Source: Saccharobesus litoralis
Lineage (GTDB): Bacteria; Pseudomonadota; Gammaproteobacteria; Enterobacterales; Alteromonadaceae
DNA: 64,000 nucleotides
Direction: 5' to 3'
Assembly (NCBI RefSeq): GCF_003063625.1
Contig: NZ_CP026604.1
Location: 310,001 to 374,000, forward strand
Position 1 is the stretch's first letter; each line of letters starts with the position of its first letter. The notes beneath the pieces were generated by a model. That model was not told the origin of the DNA and did no database searches. It was given only the letters and a program-made list of their open reading frames with translations. The translations under genes were made by a program, and so were the position numbers. Of this stretch, positions 55,247 through 64,000 are shown in pieces.

Positions 55247-56950
55247 CTAATGAATAATAGCCTGAGTTGCGCCTTTAGGTAGACGAATATCTTCTACTAA
55301 TTCTTGTACGTGTTGTGGTACTGGAGAGGTTACACGGCTAATTAATATAGCAACTGTAAAATTAATTAACATGCCTAATGTGCCAATACCTTCAGGTGAT
55401 ATACCAAACCACCAATGTTCTTCTGTGTTGTTGTCAGGCGCAATAAATTTAAAATAGATAATATAACTCGCGGTAAACAATATACCCGTAATCATGCCGG
55501 CGACAGCACCTTCTTTATTCATGGTTTTACTAAAAATGCCAAGAATGATCGCCGGAAAAAAGGAAGATGCCGCAAGTCCGAATGCGAACGCAACCACTTG
55601 TGCCACAAACCCTGGCGGGTTAATACCTAAATAGCCAGCAACACAAATAGCAATACCAGCAGCAAGCCGAGCGAAAAATAACTCTTTGCGATCACTAATA
55701 TTAGGCATCAAATTTCGTTTAAGTAGATCGTGAGAAATTGATGTCGATATAACCAATAGCAGTCCTGCTGAAGTTGACAACGCCGCGGCAATCCCCCCTG
55801 CAGCAACCAAAGCAATAACCCAATTGGGTAATTGAGCGATTTCAGGGTTGGCTAACACCATAATGTCGCGATCAATTTGCATTTCATTGCGCTCATCTCC
55901 TGAATAAAACATTTTTCCATCTTGGTTATTGTCTTGCCAAGAAATTAAGCCGGTTTTTTGCCAGTTTTTAATCCATTGCGGAGCACTGGCGTAGTCAGTA
56001 CCTGTCATATCTTCACCGTTAATGGTATTAAACATATTAACGCGGGCAAATGATGATATAGCGGGTGCTGTCGTATATAAAATAGCAATGAATAACAAAG
56101 CCCATCCTGCCGATTTACGAGCATCCCTGACTTTGGGTACGGTAAAAAATCGAACAATAACATGTGGTAAGCCGGCGGTGCCGACCATTAACGCCGCAGT
56201 GATAAAGAAAATATCTATCGTAGATTTACTACCCTGTGTATACGCACTAAAGCCTAATTCGGTAGATAATCCGTCTAATTTATCCAGTAGATAGGTTTCA
56301 CTGCCGGTTAACATACTGCCAAAGCCAATCTGCGGAATCGATTGCCCCGTCATCATGATAGAAATAAATACAGCAGGCACCATATAAGCAAAGATCAGTA
56401 CACAATATTGAGCGACTTGCGTATAGGTAATGCCTTTCATACCGCCTAAAACAGCGTAAAAAAACACGACGCCCATACCGATCACGACACCTGTGACAAT
56501 ATCAACTTCAAGAAAGCGGCTAAACACGACGCCAACGCCGCGCATTTGTCCGGCGACATAAGTAAAACAAACAAATATAGCGCATACAACCGCTACGGTT
56601 CTTGCTAGTTGAGAGTAGTAACGATCACCAATAAAATCCGGTACCGTAAATTTACCAAATTTTCTTAAATAAGGAGCTAAACATAATGCCAATAATACAT
56701 AACCACCAGTCCAGCCCATTAAATAAACTGAGCCATCATAACCCATGAATGAAATAAGCCCAGCCATTGAAATAAATGACGCCGCAGACATCCAGTCAGC
56801 TGCCGTAGCCATGCCATTTGCAACAGGATGTACGCCACCTCCTGCTACATAAAACTCTTTGGTAGACCCTGCCTTAGCCCATATTGCAATGCAGATATAA
56901 AGTAAAAAGCTAGCACCGACAATAACAATGGTTAGTGATTTAATATCCAT
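55247..56950 (-). CDS. Sodium:solute symporter, acetate-permease (ActP) type
   Basis: 567 residues with about 13 membrane helices. Family landmarks are EFYVAGGGVHPVANGMATAADWMSAASFISMAG, TVPDFIGDRYYS, GGMKGITYTQVAQY and LLLVISTSISHDLLKR. ActP relatives take up acetate, propionate or pyruvate with sodium. The DUF4212 small subunit gene lies ten bases upstream, which defines the two-component subfamily; the carboxylate is not certain. A terminator follows. Confidence 0.9.
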   Translation of the reverse strand: MDIKSLTIVIVGASFLLYICIAIWAKAGSTKEFYVAGGGVHPVANGMATAADWMSAASFISMAGLISFMGYDGSVYLMGWTGGYVLLALCLAPYLRKFGKFTVPDFIGDRYYSQLARTVAVVCAIFVCFTYVAGQMRGVGVVFSRFLEVDIVTGVVIGMGVVFFYAVLGGMKGITYTQVAQYCVLIFAYMVPAVFISIMMTGQSIPQIGFGSMLTGSETYLLDKLDGLSTELGFSAYTQGSKSTIDIFFITAALMVGTAGLPHVIVRFFTVPKVRDARKSAGWALLFIAILYTTAPAISSFARVNMFNTINGEDMTGTDYASAPQWIKNWQKTGLISWQDNNQDGKMFYSGDERNEMQIDRDIMVLANPEIAQLPNWVIALVAAGGIAAALSTSAGLLLVISTSISHDLLKRNLMPNISDRKELFFARLAAGIAICVAGYLGINPPGFVAQVVAFAFGLAASSFFPAIILGIFSKTMNKEGAVAGMITGILFTASYIIYFKFIAPDNNTEEHWWFGISPEGIGTLGMLINFTVAILISRVTSPVPQHVQELVEDIRLPKGATQAIIH

Positions 56951-56960
56951 AAAAATAAGT

Positions 56961-57227
56961 CTAGTCTTCGTTTAAACCAAACTTTTGATCAAGCTTACTC
57001 ATCTGCCAAACATAGATGAAAATTAGCGTGACAAAAGTATAGATAGAACCTTGCTGAGCAAACCAAAAGCCAAGCTTGAATCCAAAAAAATTAAAGTTAT
57101 TTAACCAATCAACTAAAACGATGCCAAATCCGAAGGAAACCGTAAACCACACAACCAACAAAATTAACAGTAAACGAATATTCTCTCGCCAATATGCTGT
57201 ATTTTGTTCTTGTAAATTATTAGCCAT
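56961..57227 (-). CDS. DUF4212 symporter small subunit
   Basis: 88 residues with two membrane helices. The sequence WRENIRLLLILLVVWFTVSFGFGIVL and FWFAQQGSIYTFVTLIFIYVWQM is the DUF4212 signature. These proteins are always encoded beside ActP-like symporters and are thought to be needed for their function. Gene order small-then-large with a ten-base gap is standard. Confidence 0.93.
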   Translation of the reverse strand: MANNLQEQNTAYWRENIRLLLILLVVWFTVSFGFGIVLVDWLNNFNFFGFKLGFWFAQQGSIYTFVTLIFIYVWQMSKLDQKFGLNED

Positions 57228-57715
57228 ATAACTTCCCGATAGACAAGATTGAAAGGTAAGTAATGTGTAACTTAAACATCACTTGTAATCATTATGTTAA
57301 TAAATTAACAATCAAAATACATAATTACAAACTATTCTTGTAAATCAATTTGTTAGCGGTTAAAAAACAATCAATTGATACGTGAGAATGGGAATATCCA
57401 CGCCAGTAAACGAGAGTTTATGCCAATGCCATTAAGTTCACGATTTTTTGCTTGGGATTTACAAACAAGAATGCTCGCCAGCTAGAGGACAGGGGTTATT
57501 CCTGTGAATAAATAGTCGTTAAGAATGCTTGTGTTAGCGGGTGCAAAACCCGCCCTACAAGGGGATTGTTTGTAGGCTCTGCAAGCATGAAGGCTCGCCA
57601 ACAAGGTTATGGTTATAGAGCAGGATTTATTCCTGCAAATGTATAGTCAGTAAGAATACTTGTGTTAGCGGGTGTGAAACCCGCCCTACAAATTTGTTAA
57701 ATGATATTGACCTAA
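57228..57715. repeat. Repeat-rich gap before the histidine kinase 3' end
   Basis: No gene. Two diverged copies of about 75 bases (57490-57562 and 57616-57690) each end in a GCGGGT/ACCCGC hairpin followed by CCTACAA. Between them, 57573-57599 is a copy of the dispersed TAGGCTCTGCAAGCAT repeat. Around 57402-57432 lies a TGCCAATGCCATTAAGTTC repeat shared with 19150 (reverse) and 54943. Confidence 0.8.
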
Positions 57716-60346
57716 TTAGGCACTTAATTTTAAGTATGTAACAAGCTTCTGCTTGAGCGTGTCTTTATCGATCGGCTTGCTAATATAGTCATCCATACCT
57801 GCGGCTAAACACTTTTCTCTATCGCCTTTCATCGCATTAGCTGTCATCGCTATTATTTTAAGTTGATCTGGCTGTGGGATAACTTGGCTAGCCCTTATCG
57901 CTTTCGTGGCTTGGTAACCATCCATTTCAGGCATTAAACAATCCATTAACACTAGATCGTAAGGATTTGTCTTTTGAAACGTTTCTAATTTTTCCAATGC
58001 AACTTTACCATTTTCGGCTACATCGACTTCATAACCAAATCCTTTAAGCATTTCACTTGCTACTACTTGATTAATAAAATTATCTTCTACTAAAAGCAAT
58101 CGGACTGAATGCGCTCTATCAGCGTCAAAATCCACGTCTTCTGGTATGGTAACTATATCACTTACATTTTCTTCGGCTTCTAACAGACGAATAGTAACGA
58201 TAAAACAACTGCCCTCGCCCTTTTTACTTTCAACACGAATACCACCTTGCATCATTTCAGCAAGTTTTCGGGTAATGGTTAGCCCTAAACCTGTTCCACC
58301 AAATTGTCGTGTTGTTGAAGAGTCTTCTTGCTGAAATGCTTCAAATAGCCCTTCTAATTTGTCTTGGGCAATACCGACTCCAGTATCCTTAACTGATATT
58401 TCTAATTTTAGCCCTAATTCATCAGCTACTAATAAATTAACGTTAACTGTAACTTGCCCTTGCTCAGTAAATTTAATCGCGTTACTGCATAAATTGGTCA
58501 ATATCTGCTTAATTCTGACCTCATCACCACAAACACGTTGCGGTAAATCACGTGATTTCCTGAGTACAAAATTGACTTGGCTTTCTTCCGCTCTTAATTC
58601 AGTTAACGCAGCGAAGTCATCTAAAAATAAATGAAAATCAAAATCTTTATTTTCTAACTCTAATTTACCTGCTTCGATTTTAGAAAAGTCTAAAATGTCA
58701 TTAATCAGTGTTAATAGTGTACTAGCACTAGTTTCTGCAAGATGCACATAGCGCGCTTGTATTTGACTTAATTCACTTTCTTTCAACAATTCCAGCATAC
58801 CTAAAACACCATTCATTGGTGTTCTAATCTCGTGGCTCATATTAGCTAAGAACTCAGATTTAGCATTTGTAGCTTCTTCAGCTTTGTCTTTTGCTTCTTC
58901 CAATGCCCAAGTTTGAAACTCTAGTTCTAGCGCATATTCGTGTAACTTTTCTTCAGACTGTTTTTGTAACGTTACATCTTCAACTGACACGAAAAAACCA
59001 CGAACATCACCATTTTGATCAAAATCTGGTGTATAGGTAGCGTGTATGTGTTTCCTACCACTCGGATACTGAACAACCGAATCAAAAGAAGTAACTTCTC
59101 CAGCTAAAGTGCGATGTATATGGGGTTTTAATTCTTCGTAGGCTTCTTCACCTAATCCGTCATAAACGCTGTGTCCGACAATCTGATTAATCGGTTTTTT
59201 CGACCATCTCTCATAGTTTTTATTAGCGAATTGATAGATTAAATCTTTATCCACGTATGACAGTAAAATAGGTACAGCATTAGTTAGGTTTTCAATAAAG
59301 GTTTTGGTTTGATGTAATTCATCAGTTCGTCGCTTAACTTCACTTTGAATAACACCAGCGGTATGACGAATAGTATGCACGTATTTAGCTATCACTAAGC
59401 TTAATAGTGTACCGGTTAAAAACACCCAAACAGGCCAATTAGATCGTTGACGTTCAATCAACTCAATAGAAGGTCGAGCTTTGAGTTGCCATTTACGCCC
59501 TGCCGTAACATCTAAATTTATTGTGACATCATTATGAGTATAACTTTGAGTGGAATCAGTAAAATAACTCAGTTGTAAAGGTTCAGTATCGGTAATATCA
59601 AATAAAGTAAATTCACTGGTATGTTGTTGTTGAACATTGATAACTTCCGCCATTAAAGCATTAGCTTTAAATGCGGCTAACACAAAACCTTTAACTTGCT
59701 CATTTAGTGGTAAATTCCTATCAACCGGTTGATGGTATAATGGTAAAAACACCAAAAAACCATACTCTTTTTCATCACCTTGCACTAAGTGAATGGCTGA
59801 CGTTGCTAACATTTTTCCGGTTTTTGCTGATTCAACAAGAGTTTTATTGCGGGCTGGATTAGAAGCTAAGTCAAAACCCAAAGCAGTTTCATTGCCAATA
59901 TAGGGTTCAATATAGGTCACCGGATAATAGTTAGCTCGAAAATCGGCTAGTACCATTTCTCCTTTTTCTGTTCGTTCAATGATTTTGTAATTACGATGAT
60001 TTTCTAATTGCGCTTGTTCAAACTCGTTACGCTGGGCATGCTCAACTTTAGGGATCCACTCTAAAGCTTGTACGCTAGGATGGCGTGAAATTGCCATTCG
60101 AGCCACTCTAGCAAACTCTTGTCGATTAACTTGTTCGGATGCTTCAAACAGACTTTGTAATGAATACAAAACTTCTAAATCAACGGTAAACTCACGCTCT
60201 AAAGACAGTCCAACGCGATCCACTTCAGCGTGGAAATGATCCCAAATTTTGCTGGTTTCCATGTTATATATCATACGCGCGGCTAAGGCAGAAAATAAAA
60301 TACCTAAAGCAACGAGTCCATATAGCAAATAGTAACTTTTACGCAA
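57716..60346 (-). CDS. CHASE-domain hybrid sensor histidine kinase
   Basis: 876 residues. A membrane helix at 8-27 and another at 302-322 enclose a periplasmic CHASE domain (about 45-290, with LEWIPKVEHAQRNEFE and GFDLASNPARNKTL). A PAS domain (345-462) follows, then HisKA with phospho-His505 in MSHEIRTPMNG. The ATPase has Asn622, Asp654-x-Gly and GGTGLGLTI. A receiver with acceptor Asp802 (LMDCLMPEMDGY) follows. CHASE domains bind small extracellular molecules. No response-regulator gene is adjacent, so the output goes elsewhere. It may sense the carboxylate taken up by the neighbouring symporter, but this is a guess. Confidence 0.93.
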   Translation of the reverse strand: MRKSYYLLYGLVALGILFSALAARMIYNMETSKIWDHFHAEVDRVGLSLEREFTVDLEVLYSLQSLFEASEQVNRQEFARVARMAISRHPSVQALEWIPKVEHAQRNEFEQAQLENHRNYKIIERTEKGEMVLADFRANYYPVTYIEPYIGNETALGFDLASNPARNKTLVESAKTGKMLATSAIHLVQGDEKEYGFLVFLPLYHQPVDRNLPLNEQVKGFVLAAFKANALMAEVINVQQQHTSEFTLFDITDTEPLQLSYFTDSTQSYTHNDVTINLDVTAGRKWQLKARPSIELIERQRSNWPVWVFLTGTLLSLVIAKYVHTIRHTAGVIQSEVKRRTDELHQTKTFIENLTNAVPILLSYVDKDLIYQFANKNYERWSKKPINQIVGHSVYDGLGEEAYEELKPHIHRTLAGEVTSFDSVVQYPSGRKHIHATYTPDFDQNGDVRGFFVSVEDVTLQKQSEEKLHEYALELEFQTWALEEAKDKAEEATNAKSEFLANMSHEIRTPMNGVLGMLELLKESELSQIQARYVHLAETSASTLLTLINDILDFSKIEAGKLELENKDFDFHLFLDDFAALTELRAEESQVNFVLRKSRDLPQRVCGDEVRIKQILTNLCSNAIKFTEQGQVTVNVNLLVADELGLKLEISVKDTGVGIAQDKLEGLFEAFQQEDSSTTRQFGGTGLGLTITRKLAEMMQGGIRVESKKGEGSCFIVTIRLLEAEENVSDIVTIPEDVDFDADRAHSVRLLLVEDNFINQVVASEMLKGFGYEVDVAENGKVALEKLETFQKTNPYDLVLMDCLMPEMDGYQATKAIRASQVIPQPDQLKIIAMTANAMKGDREKCLAAGMDDYISKPIDKDTLKQKLVTYLKLSA

Positions 60347-60782
60347 AATGGTACATTCCCTCTTCGATTATTAGTGTTGTAAGTGTAAGGCATAATACTC
60401 AAAAAGAAAGTATAGTATGCGCTAGGCTATATGATTGAATTTATTTAAGTTTCAAAAAATAAATAAAAATACTAGCATGGCTTTATCACGCTAGATTAAT
60501 TGCCGCTTACTTAATAGTCTACTACTATTAGCTAAGCTATAGTCTTCTCGCTCAGGTCTTATGGTTCATTGTCATCGCTTACTCACCCCAATCACATAAT
60601 AGAGCATATGCTCATGGGGATTCGAAGCTTGCCTGCATGGATGCAGGTAAGGGGCGTGAGCAGGACGCGGTAGCTTTGACGGCTTCCCCTAAAACCTGAT
60701 CGCTTTGACTATAAATTAGCCAGTTCAGCAGCTAAGAAAACTTCAATTTCTCTTATTATAAAGACACCATTGTGCATTAAAA
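60347..60782. other. Gene-free gap with palindromes
   Basis: About 435 bases without a credible gene. It contains GAGCATATGCTC (60602-60613) and CCTGCATGGATGCAGG (60632-60647), and must hold divergent promoters for the kinase and barrel genes. I cannot point to convincing -35/-10 pairs. Confidence 0.55.
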
Positions 60783-61667
60783 ATGAAATTTAAATACAGT
60801 TTTGCGATATTAAACATTTGTTTTTGTTCTAACCTATTTGCAACTGAAGTCACAAAGTTAACTTTAGATGTGGGATTGCAACACGACAACAATGTAACCA
60901 ACGCGTTGAGCAACATCGATAAAATCGAGGATACCCTAGCTCAAGCTAATGTTGCTTGGAAAATGCAAAACGAATATACACTAGGGAAAATGGTGTCCAT
61001 GGGGGCAAATATTAAACATAGCCAGTTTAATGAATTAACAAGGATGAATAATACGCAAATTGGCGGCTTCATTAGTTACGGCTGGCAAAACCAATTCAAC
61101 TACTTAGCGCCTTTCTATAAAGTTACTGTGAAATACAACAATGAATCATTTAATGACGAGGCTAGAAACAGCAAAATTTGGCAACTCGATTTTGTCGCTA
61201 GTAAACGCATCACCCATAAATTAACCAGTCAACTTGGCCTAAGTGGTGTCAGTAAATCCAGTCGTAAACAGATATTTAATAATAGGCAAATTGCCGCCTT
61301 TGCTAATATAGATTATCAATTTTCACAATCTATAACTGCCTATCTAGGTTTAAATTATGCCAAAGGGCAACTAACCACTATGGCAAGAGCCTATGATTGC
61401 CAAGAGCAAATGGCTTACCAAGCAGAAAAGTATAAAAAGTACGCCAACAAAGCATGGCAAGATACCCAAATGAGCAAGGATTATTGTGGTGATTGGTGGG
61501 TCTATCAGTTCGATGGACAAACAAAAAGCATGGTACTGGGAGGAAATTATCTCATTAACCACAAAATGAGCTTGGACTTATCTTTTTTGTCAGCCAACGC
61601 AAAAGCTGACTACGGCGCTACATACAAACGAAACAACATTAACTTAGCGCTTATCTATTTATTTTAG
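60783..61667 (+). CDS. Predicted outer-membrane beta-barrel protein
   Basis: 294 residues. A signal peptide ends near NLFA. The mature part starts TKLTLDVGLQHDNNVTNAL, alternates hydrophobic and polar residues in strand-length runs with Tyr/Trp girdles, and ends in Phe (LALIYLF), the outer-membrane assembly signal. A Cys pair lies in a long loop (YDCQEQ and KDYCGDWW). The family is not certain; it resembles barrels found beside FecR/CHASE2-cyclase genes. It converges with the CHASE2 cyclase gene, 59 bases away. Confidence 0.72.
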   Translation: MKFKYSFAILNICFCSNLFATEVTKLTLDVGLQHDNNVTNALSNIDKIEDTLAQANVAWKMQNEYTLGKMVSMGANIKHSQFNELTRMNNTQIGGFISYGWQNQFNYLAPFYKVTVKYNNESFNDEARNSKIWQLDFVASKRITHKLTSQLGLSGVSKSSRKQIFNNRQIAAFANIDYQFSQSITAYLGLNYAKGQLTTMARAYDCQEQMAYQAEKYKKYANKAWQDTQMSKDYCGDWWVYQFDGQTKSMVLGGNYLINHKMSLDLSFLSANAKADYGATYKRNNINLALIYLF

Positions 61668-61726
61668 GCTGTTTACGTCAACAAGCGCTTAAAGCAAAGT
61701 ATGGAAATTAAATTTATGGAAGAGAC

Positions 61727-63997
61727 TTATTTGGCGGTATGATTAAACACACCGTCCCAATCTTCTCCGGGCGGATTGCGTTTAAACAACACTAAGCGCT
61801 GTTGGTATAACAATATAAGACGTGGTGCTAGTAATTCCTGTTTAGCCAGTTCATTTAATAACAACCTTGCTGTCTCCCATTCTTGCTGGCGATACGCTAA
61901 GCAAAAACGAGCAAACTCAATACTGATCGCTTGCACTTCATCTAACTTGTCTTCCGGCAACGGATCAAGTTGAAAAATAGCCACAGGCTTATGTTTGCCT
62001 TTTACCCGAACTATATCTAACTCGAGTAAGTGGTGTTGATGTTTACTCACTGGCGGCATTTTATCATTAGCATCTGGATAATTATTGGCTTCTAACTGCT
62101 CCATTAGCAACGCTTTTTGGGTATTTTGCCCAACTAAAATATCCGCACCATACTGTTTTGTTAACCCTTCCAAGCGTGAAGCTAAATTAACCGCATCTCC
62201 CATTACCGTATATGCCATACGAAATTCAGAGCCCATATCACCGACAAACATATTGTCAGTATTAATACCTATGCCAATATTAACTTTCGGCCAGCCTTTA
62301 GATTCAAACTCCATATTGAGTAAAGATAAAGCTTCCATCATTTCGTAAGCTGCATTAGCTGCATTTTGTACATGATGTTTATCATCCAAAGGTGCACCCC
62401 AAAACGCCATAATGGCATCGCCCATGTATTTATCTATTGTTCCTCTATGTTTATGGATCACCTGAGTCATCACGGTTAAATAACGATTCATCAGTTTTGA
62501 TAATTCTTCAGGTGTAAGCTTTTCAGATAGCGATGTGAAATCACGTATATCGGAAAACAAAACCGTTAATTCTTTATTCTGACTTTCAAATTGATAACGT
62601 TCAGGCGATTTAACCATTAGCTTCACGTGTGCTGGCGGTACATATTGGCCAAATCGTTTAACAATAAGTGCTTTTTGTTTTACCTCAGTCAGCATATTAA
62701 AGATTGTTTGCAATACAAATAAACTGAGAGTTAACCCTAACAAAGACGCCGTCGGCATAACGACTTGCTGCTGCCATTGCAACTGACTAATTGCCAACAC
62801 AGCCACCAAAATAAGTATGGTAAACAAAAGCTGGAGTCGCGGTTCGGCAAACCAAGCAATTAACAACATAACAAGAGTAAAAAAGACTAATAATCCGACT
62901 TCATACTTAAGCAAGTAGTCAGGTTCTCGCCATAATCGATTTTCTAATATTCCCGATACAATATTGGCGTGAACTTCAACGCCTGGGTAGGTATTGGCAA
63001 ATGGCGTTGTTCTTAAATCCAATAGTCCTGTTGCATCTGTCCCGACTAAAATTATTTTATTTTTTAAATCTTCTTGCGCGTAGTTTTGCTGTAGCAAATC
63101 AACAATTGAAAAATAACGAAAGCTTCCTTGCTGACCACGATAAGGTACGTAAATTTCGCCTTGCTCACCGGTTTTAATACGCCGAGTCCCGATCTGGATT
63201 GCTTCAACAGGCAAGTCAGGTTGGTTTTTGTTTAGTTCGACTAGAATATTATCGCTATCAAGTCCAATCCTAGCTAACGAAAGGGCAAGTGACGGATAAA
63301 CATATTTATCGATACGTTGCACTAGCGGTACTCGTCTAAAAACGCCATCGTCATCCAACATTGGATTATCAAAAAAGCCACTCCAGCGGGCTGTTTCATG
63401 AAATATAGGTAGATTAGCAATATAGGCTTGTGCATTGATCAGTTTAGATTGCGACTGGTCGGGTAACTCAACCACAGGTAGCGGCAGTGCGTTAACATTC
63501 GCTCTTTGTGCATGATGAAACACGATACCTAAAACAACATTACGATCTTGTAAACTTTCAGCAAACGTTAGGTCAAAATTGAGTTGAGGATGTAAAGCTT
63601 GATAAGCATTTTCAAACATTTGATGTTCGCCAATCGGGCTCGACTTAAGAATATTTAACACTTCCAAAGGAGTATTATCAGAGGCTTCTGAAAAAACCAT
63701 ATCAAAGCCGACAGCTTTTACTTGGTAGTGATCAAATAGAGTATCGAGTAATTGAGCTAGAACATCGCGGCGCCAAGGCCATTGCCCTAATGCTTTGATA
63801 CTTTTTTCATCAATATTGGCAATGGCGACCTGTGTTCCTTGGCTATTTTCAATATTTAGATTAAGTTTTTGATCGTACAAAAACAGCTCAAAGCGCTCAA
63901 TCCAAGCCACACGCCACAAAGAAAAGACATGACCGATAAAAAAAAGAAAGCAAGCCAGCGTAATTAGCAAAATTCCAGAATGTCGCGTACGCCCCAT
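61727..63997 (-). CDS. CHASE2-domain adenylate cyclase
   Basis: 756 residues, starting three bases from the window edge, so an earlier start cannot be excluded. An N-terminal helix (10-27) leads into a periplasmic CHASE2 domain (about 38-355: IANIDEKSIKALGQWPWRRD, GFDMVFSEAS). Three helices follow at 365-430. The class III cyclase domain (about 470-655) has metal Asp483 (LFSDIRDFTSL) and Asp527 (KYMGDAIMAFWG). Lys523 and Asp601 are in the places that select adenine, so cAMP is the likely product. Asn604 and Arg608 are kept. It senses an external signal and raises a nucleotide second messenger. Confidence 0.92.
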   Translation of the reverse strand: MGRTRHSGILLITLACFLFFIGHVFSLWRVAWIERFELFLYDQKLNLNIENSQGTQVAIANIDEKSIKALGQWPWRRDVLAQLLDTLFDHYQVKAVGFDMVFSEASDNTPLEVLNILKSSPIGEHQMFENAYQALHPQLNFDLTFAESLQDRNVVLGIVFHHAQRANVNALPLPVVELPDQSQSKLINAQAYIANLPIFHETARWSGFFDNPMLDDDGVFRRVPLVQRIDKYVYPSLALSLARIGLDSDNILVELNKNQPDLPVEAIQIGTRRIKTGEQGEIYVPYRGQQGSFRYFSIVDLLQQNYAQEDLKNKIILVGTDATGLLDLRTTPFANTYPGVEVHANIVSGILENRLWREPDYLLKYEVGLLVFFTLVMLLIAWFAEPRLQLLFTILILVAVLAISQLQWQQQVVMPTASLLGLTLSLFVLQTIFNMLTEVKQKALIVKRFGQYVPPAHVKLMVKSPERYQFESQNKELTVLFSDIRDFTSLSEKLTPEELSKLMNRYLTVMTQVIHKHRGTIDKYMGDAIMAFWGAPLDDKHHVQNAANAAYEMMEALSLLNMEFESKGWPKVNIGIGINTDNMFVGDMGSEFRMAYTVMGDAVNLASRLEGLTKQYGADILVGQNTQKALLMEQLEANNYPDANDKMPPVSKHQHHLLELDIVRVKGKHKPVAIFQLDPLPEDKLDEVQAISIEFARFCLAYRQQEWETARLLLNELAKQELLAPRLILLYQQRLVLFKRNPPGEDWDGVFNHTAK

Positions 63998-64000
63998 TTT

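Noticed and set aside
60371-60390. TTAGTGTTGTAAGTGTAAGG as a Ter site
   Set aside because: Eight core bases match, but the critical C of the Ter core is G here and the flanks do not fit.

Overview
The window looks like chromosomal DNA from a marine, polysaccharide-using gammaproteobacterium of the Alteromonadales type (inference, no search run). The grounds are low-to-moderate G+C, large TonB-dependent receptors paired with a carbohydrate-binding lipoprotein, MetJ-, Zur- and LexA-like operators, a Tus homologue, and a chromosomal integron.

Layout. 1-650: the edge of a RipA-like membrane protein gene and a relic integron attachment/promoter region with no integrase. 734-8213: an outer-membrane uptake pair (lipoprotein plus TonB receptor) with a divergent FCD/GntR regulator. 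8238-17404: a molybdenum hydroxylase locus with a MocA-like cytidylyltransferase, XdhC, an SDR and two tandem copies of an iron-sulfur/molybdopterin subunit pair. 17592-21047: an IS1111-type IS110-family element followed immediately by a group II intron. 21281: a cold-shock gene. 21723-31652: an esterase, a cytochrome b561, a cytochrome c, a DUF1501 protein, a large PSD1 (DUF1549/DUF1553) di-heme lipoprotein and a beta-propeller, followed by a membrane-bound AraC regulator. This is a planctomycete-style redox/hydrolase locus of unknown function.

31981-40326 is a chromosomal integron. A tyrosine integrase with the IntI-specific insert sits behind a perfect LexA box. On the other side of attI a run of minus-strand cassettes is separated by seven recognisable attC sites. 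The cassettes hold membrane proteins, toxin-antitoxin pairs (one with a 49-residue antitoxin gene not obvious from length-limited ORF calling) and small unknowns. A REP-associated HUH transposase with its own short repeats has split one cassette gene.

40399-51574 is mostly housekeeping: metH, a DUF985 cupin, a COG0523 GTPase, metA under a triple MetJ box, a DUF4124 protein, modABC (molybdate uptake, matching the molybdoenzymes at 11.7-17.4 kb) and tus. 52135-64000 holds a histidine-rich, probably zinc-specific TonB receptor with tandem Zur-like boxes, an acetate-type sodium symporter with its DUF4212 small subunit, a CHASE hybrid histidine kinase, an outer-membrane barrel and a CHASE2 adenylate cyclase. 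I saw no tRNA, rRNA or CRISPR array.
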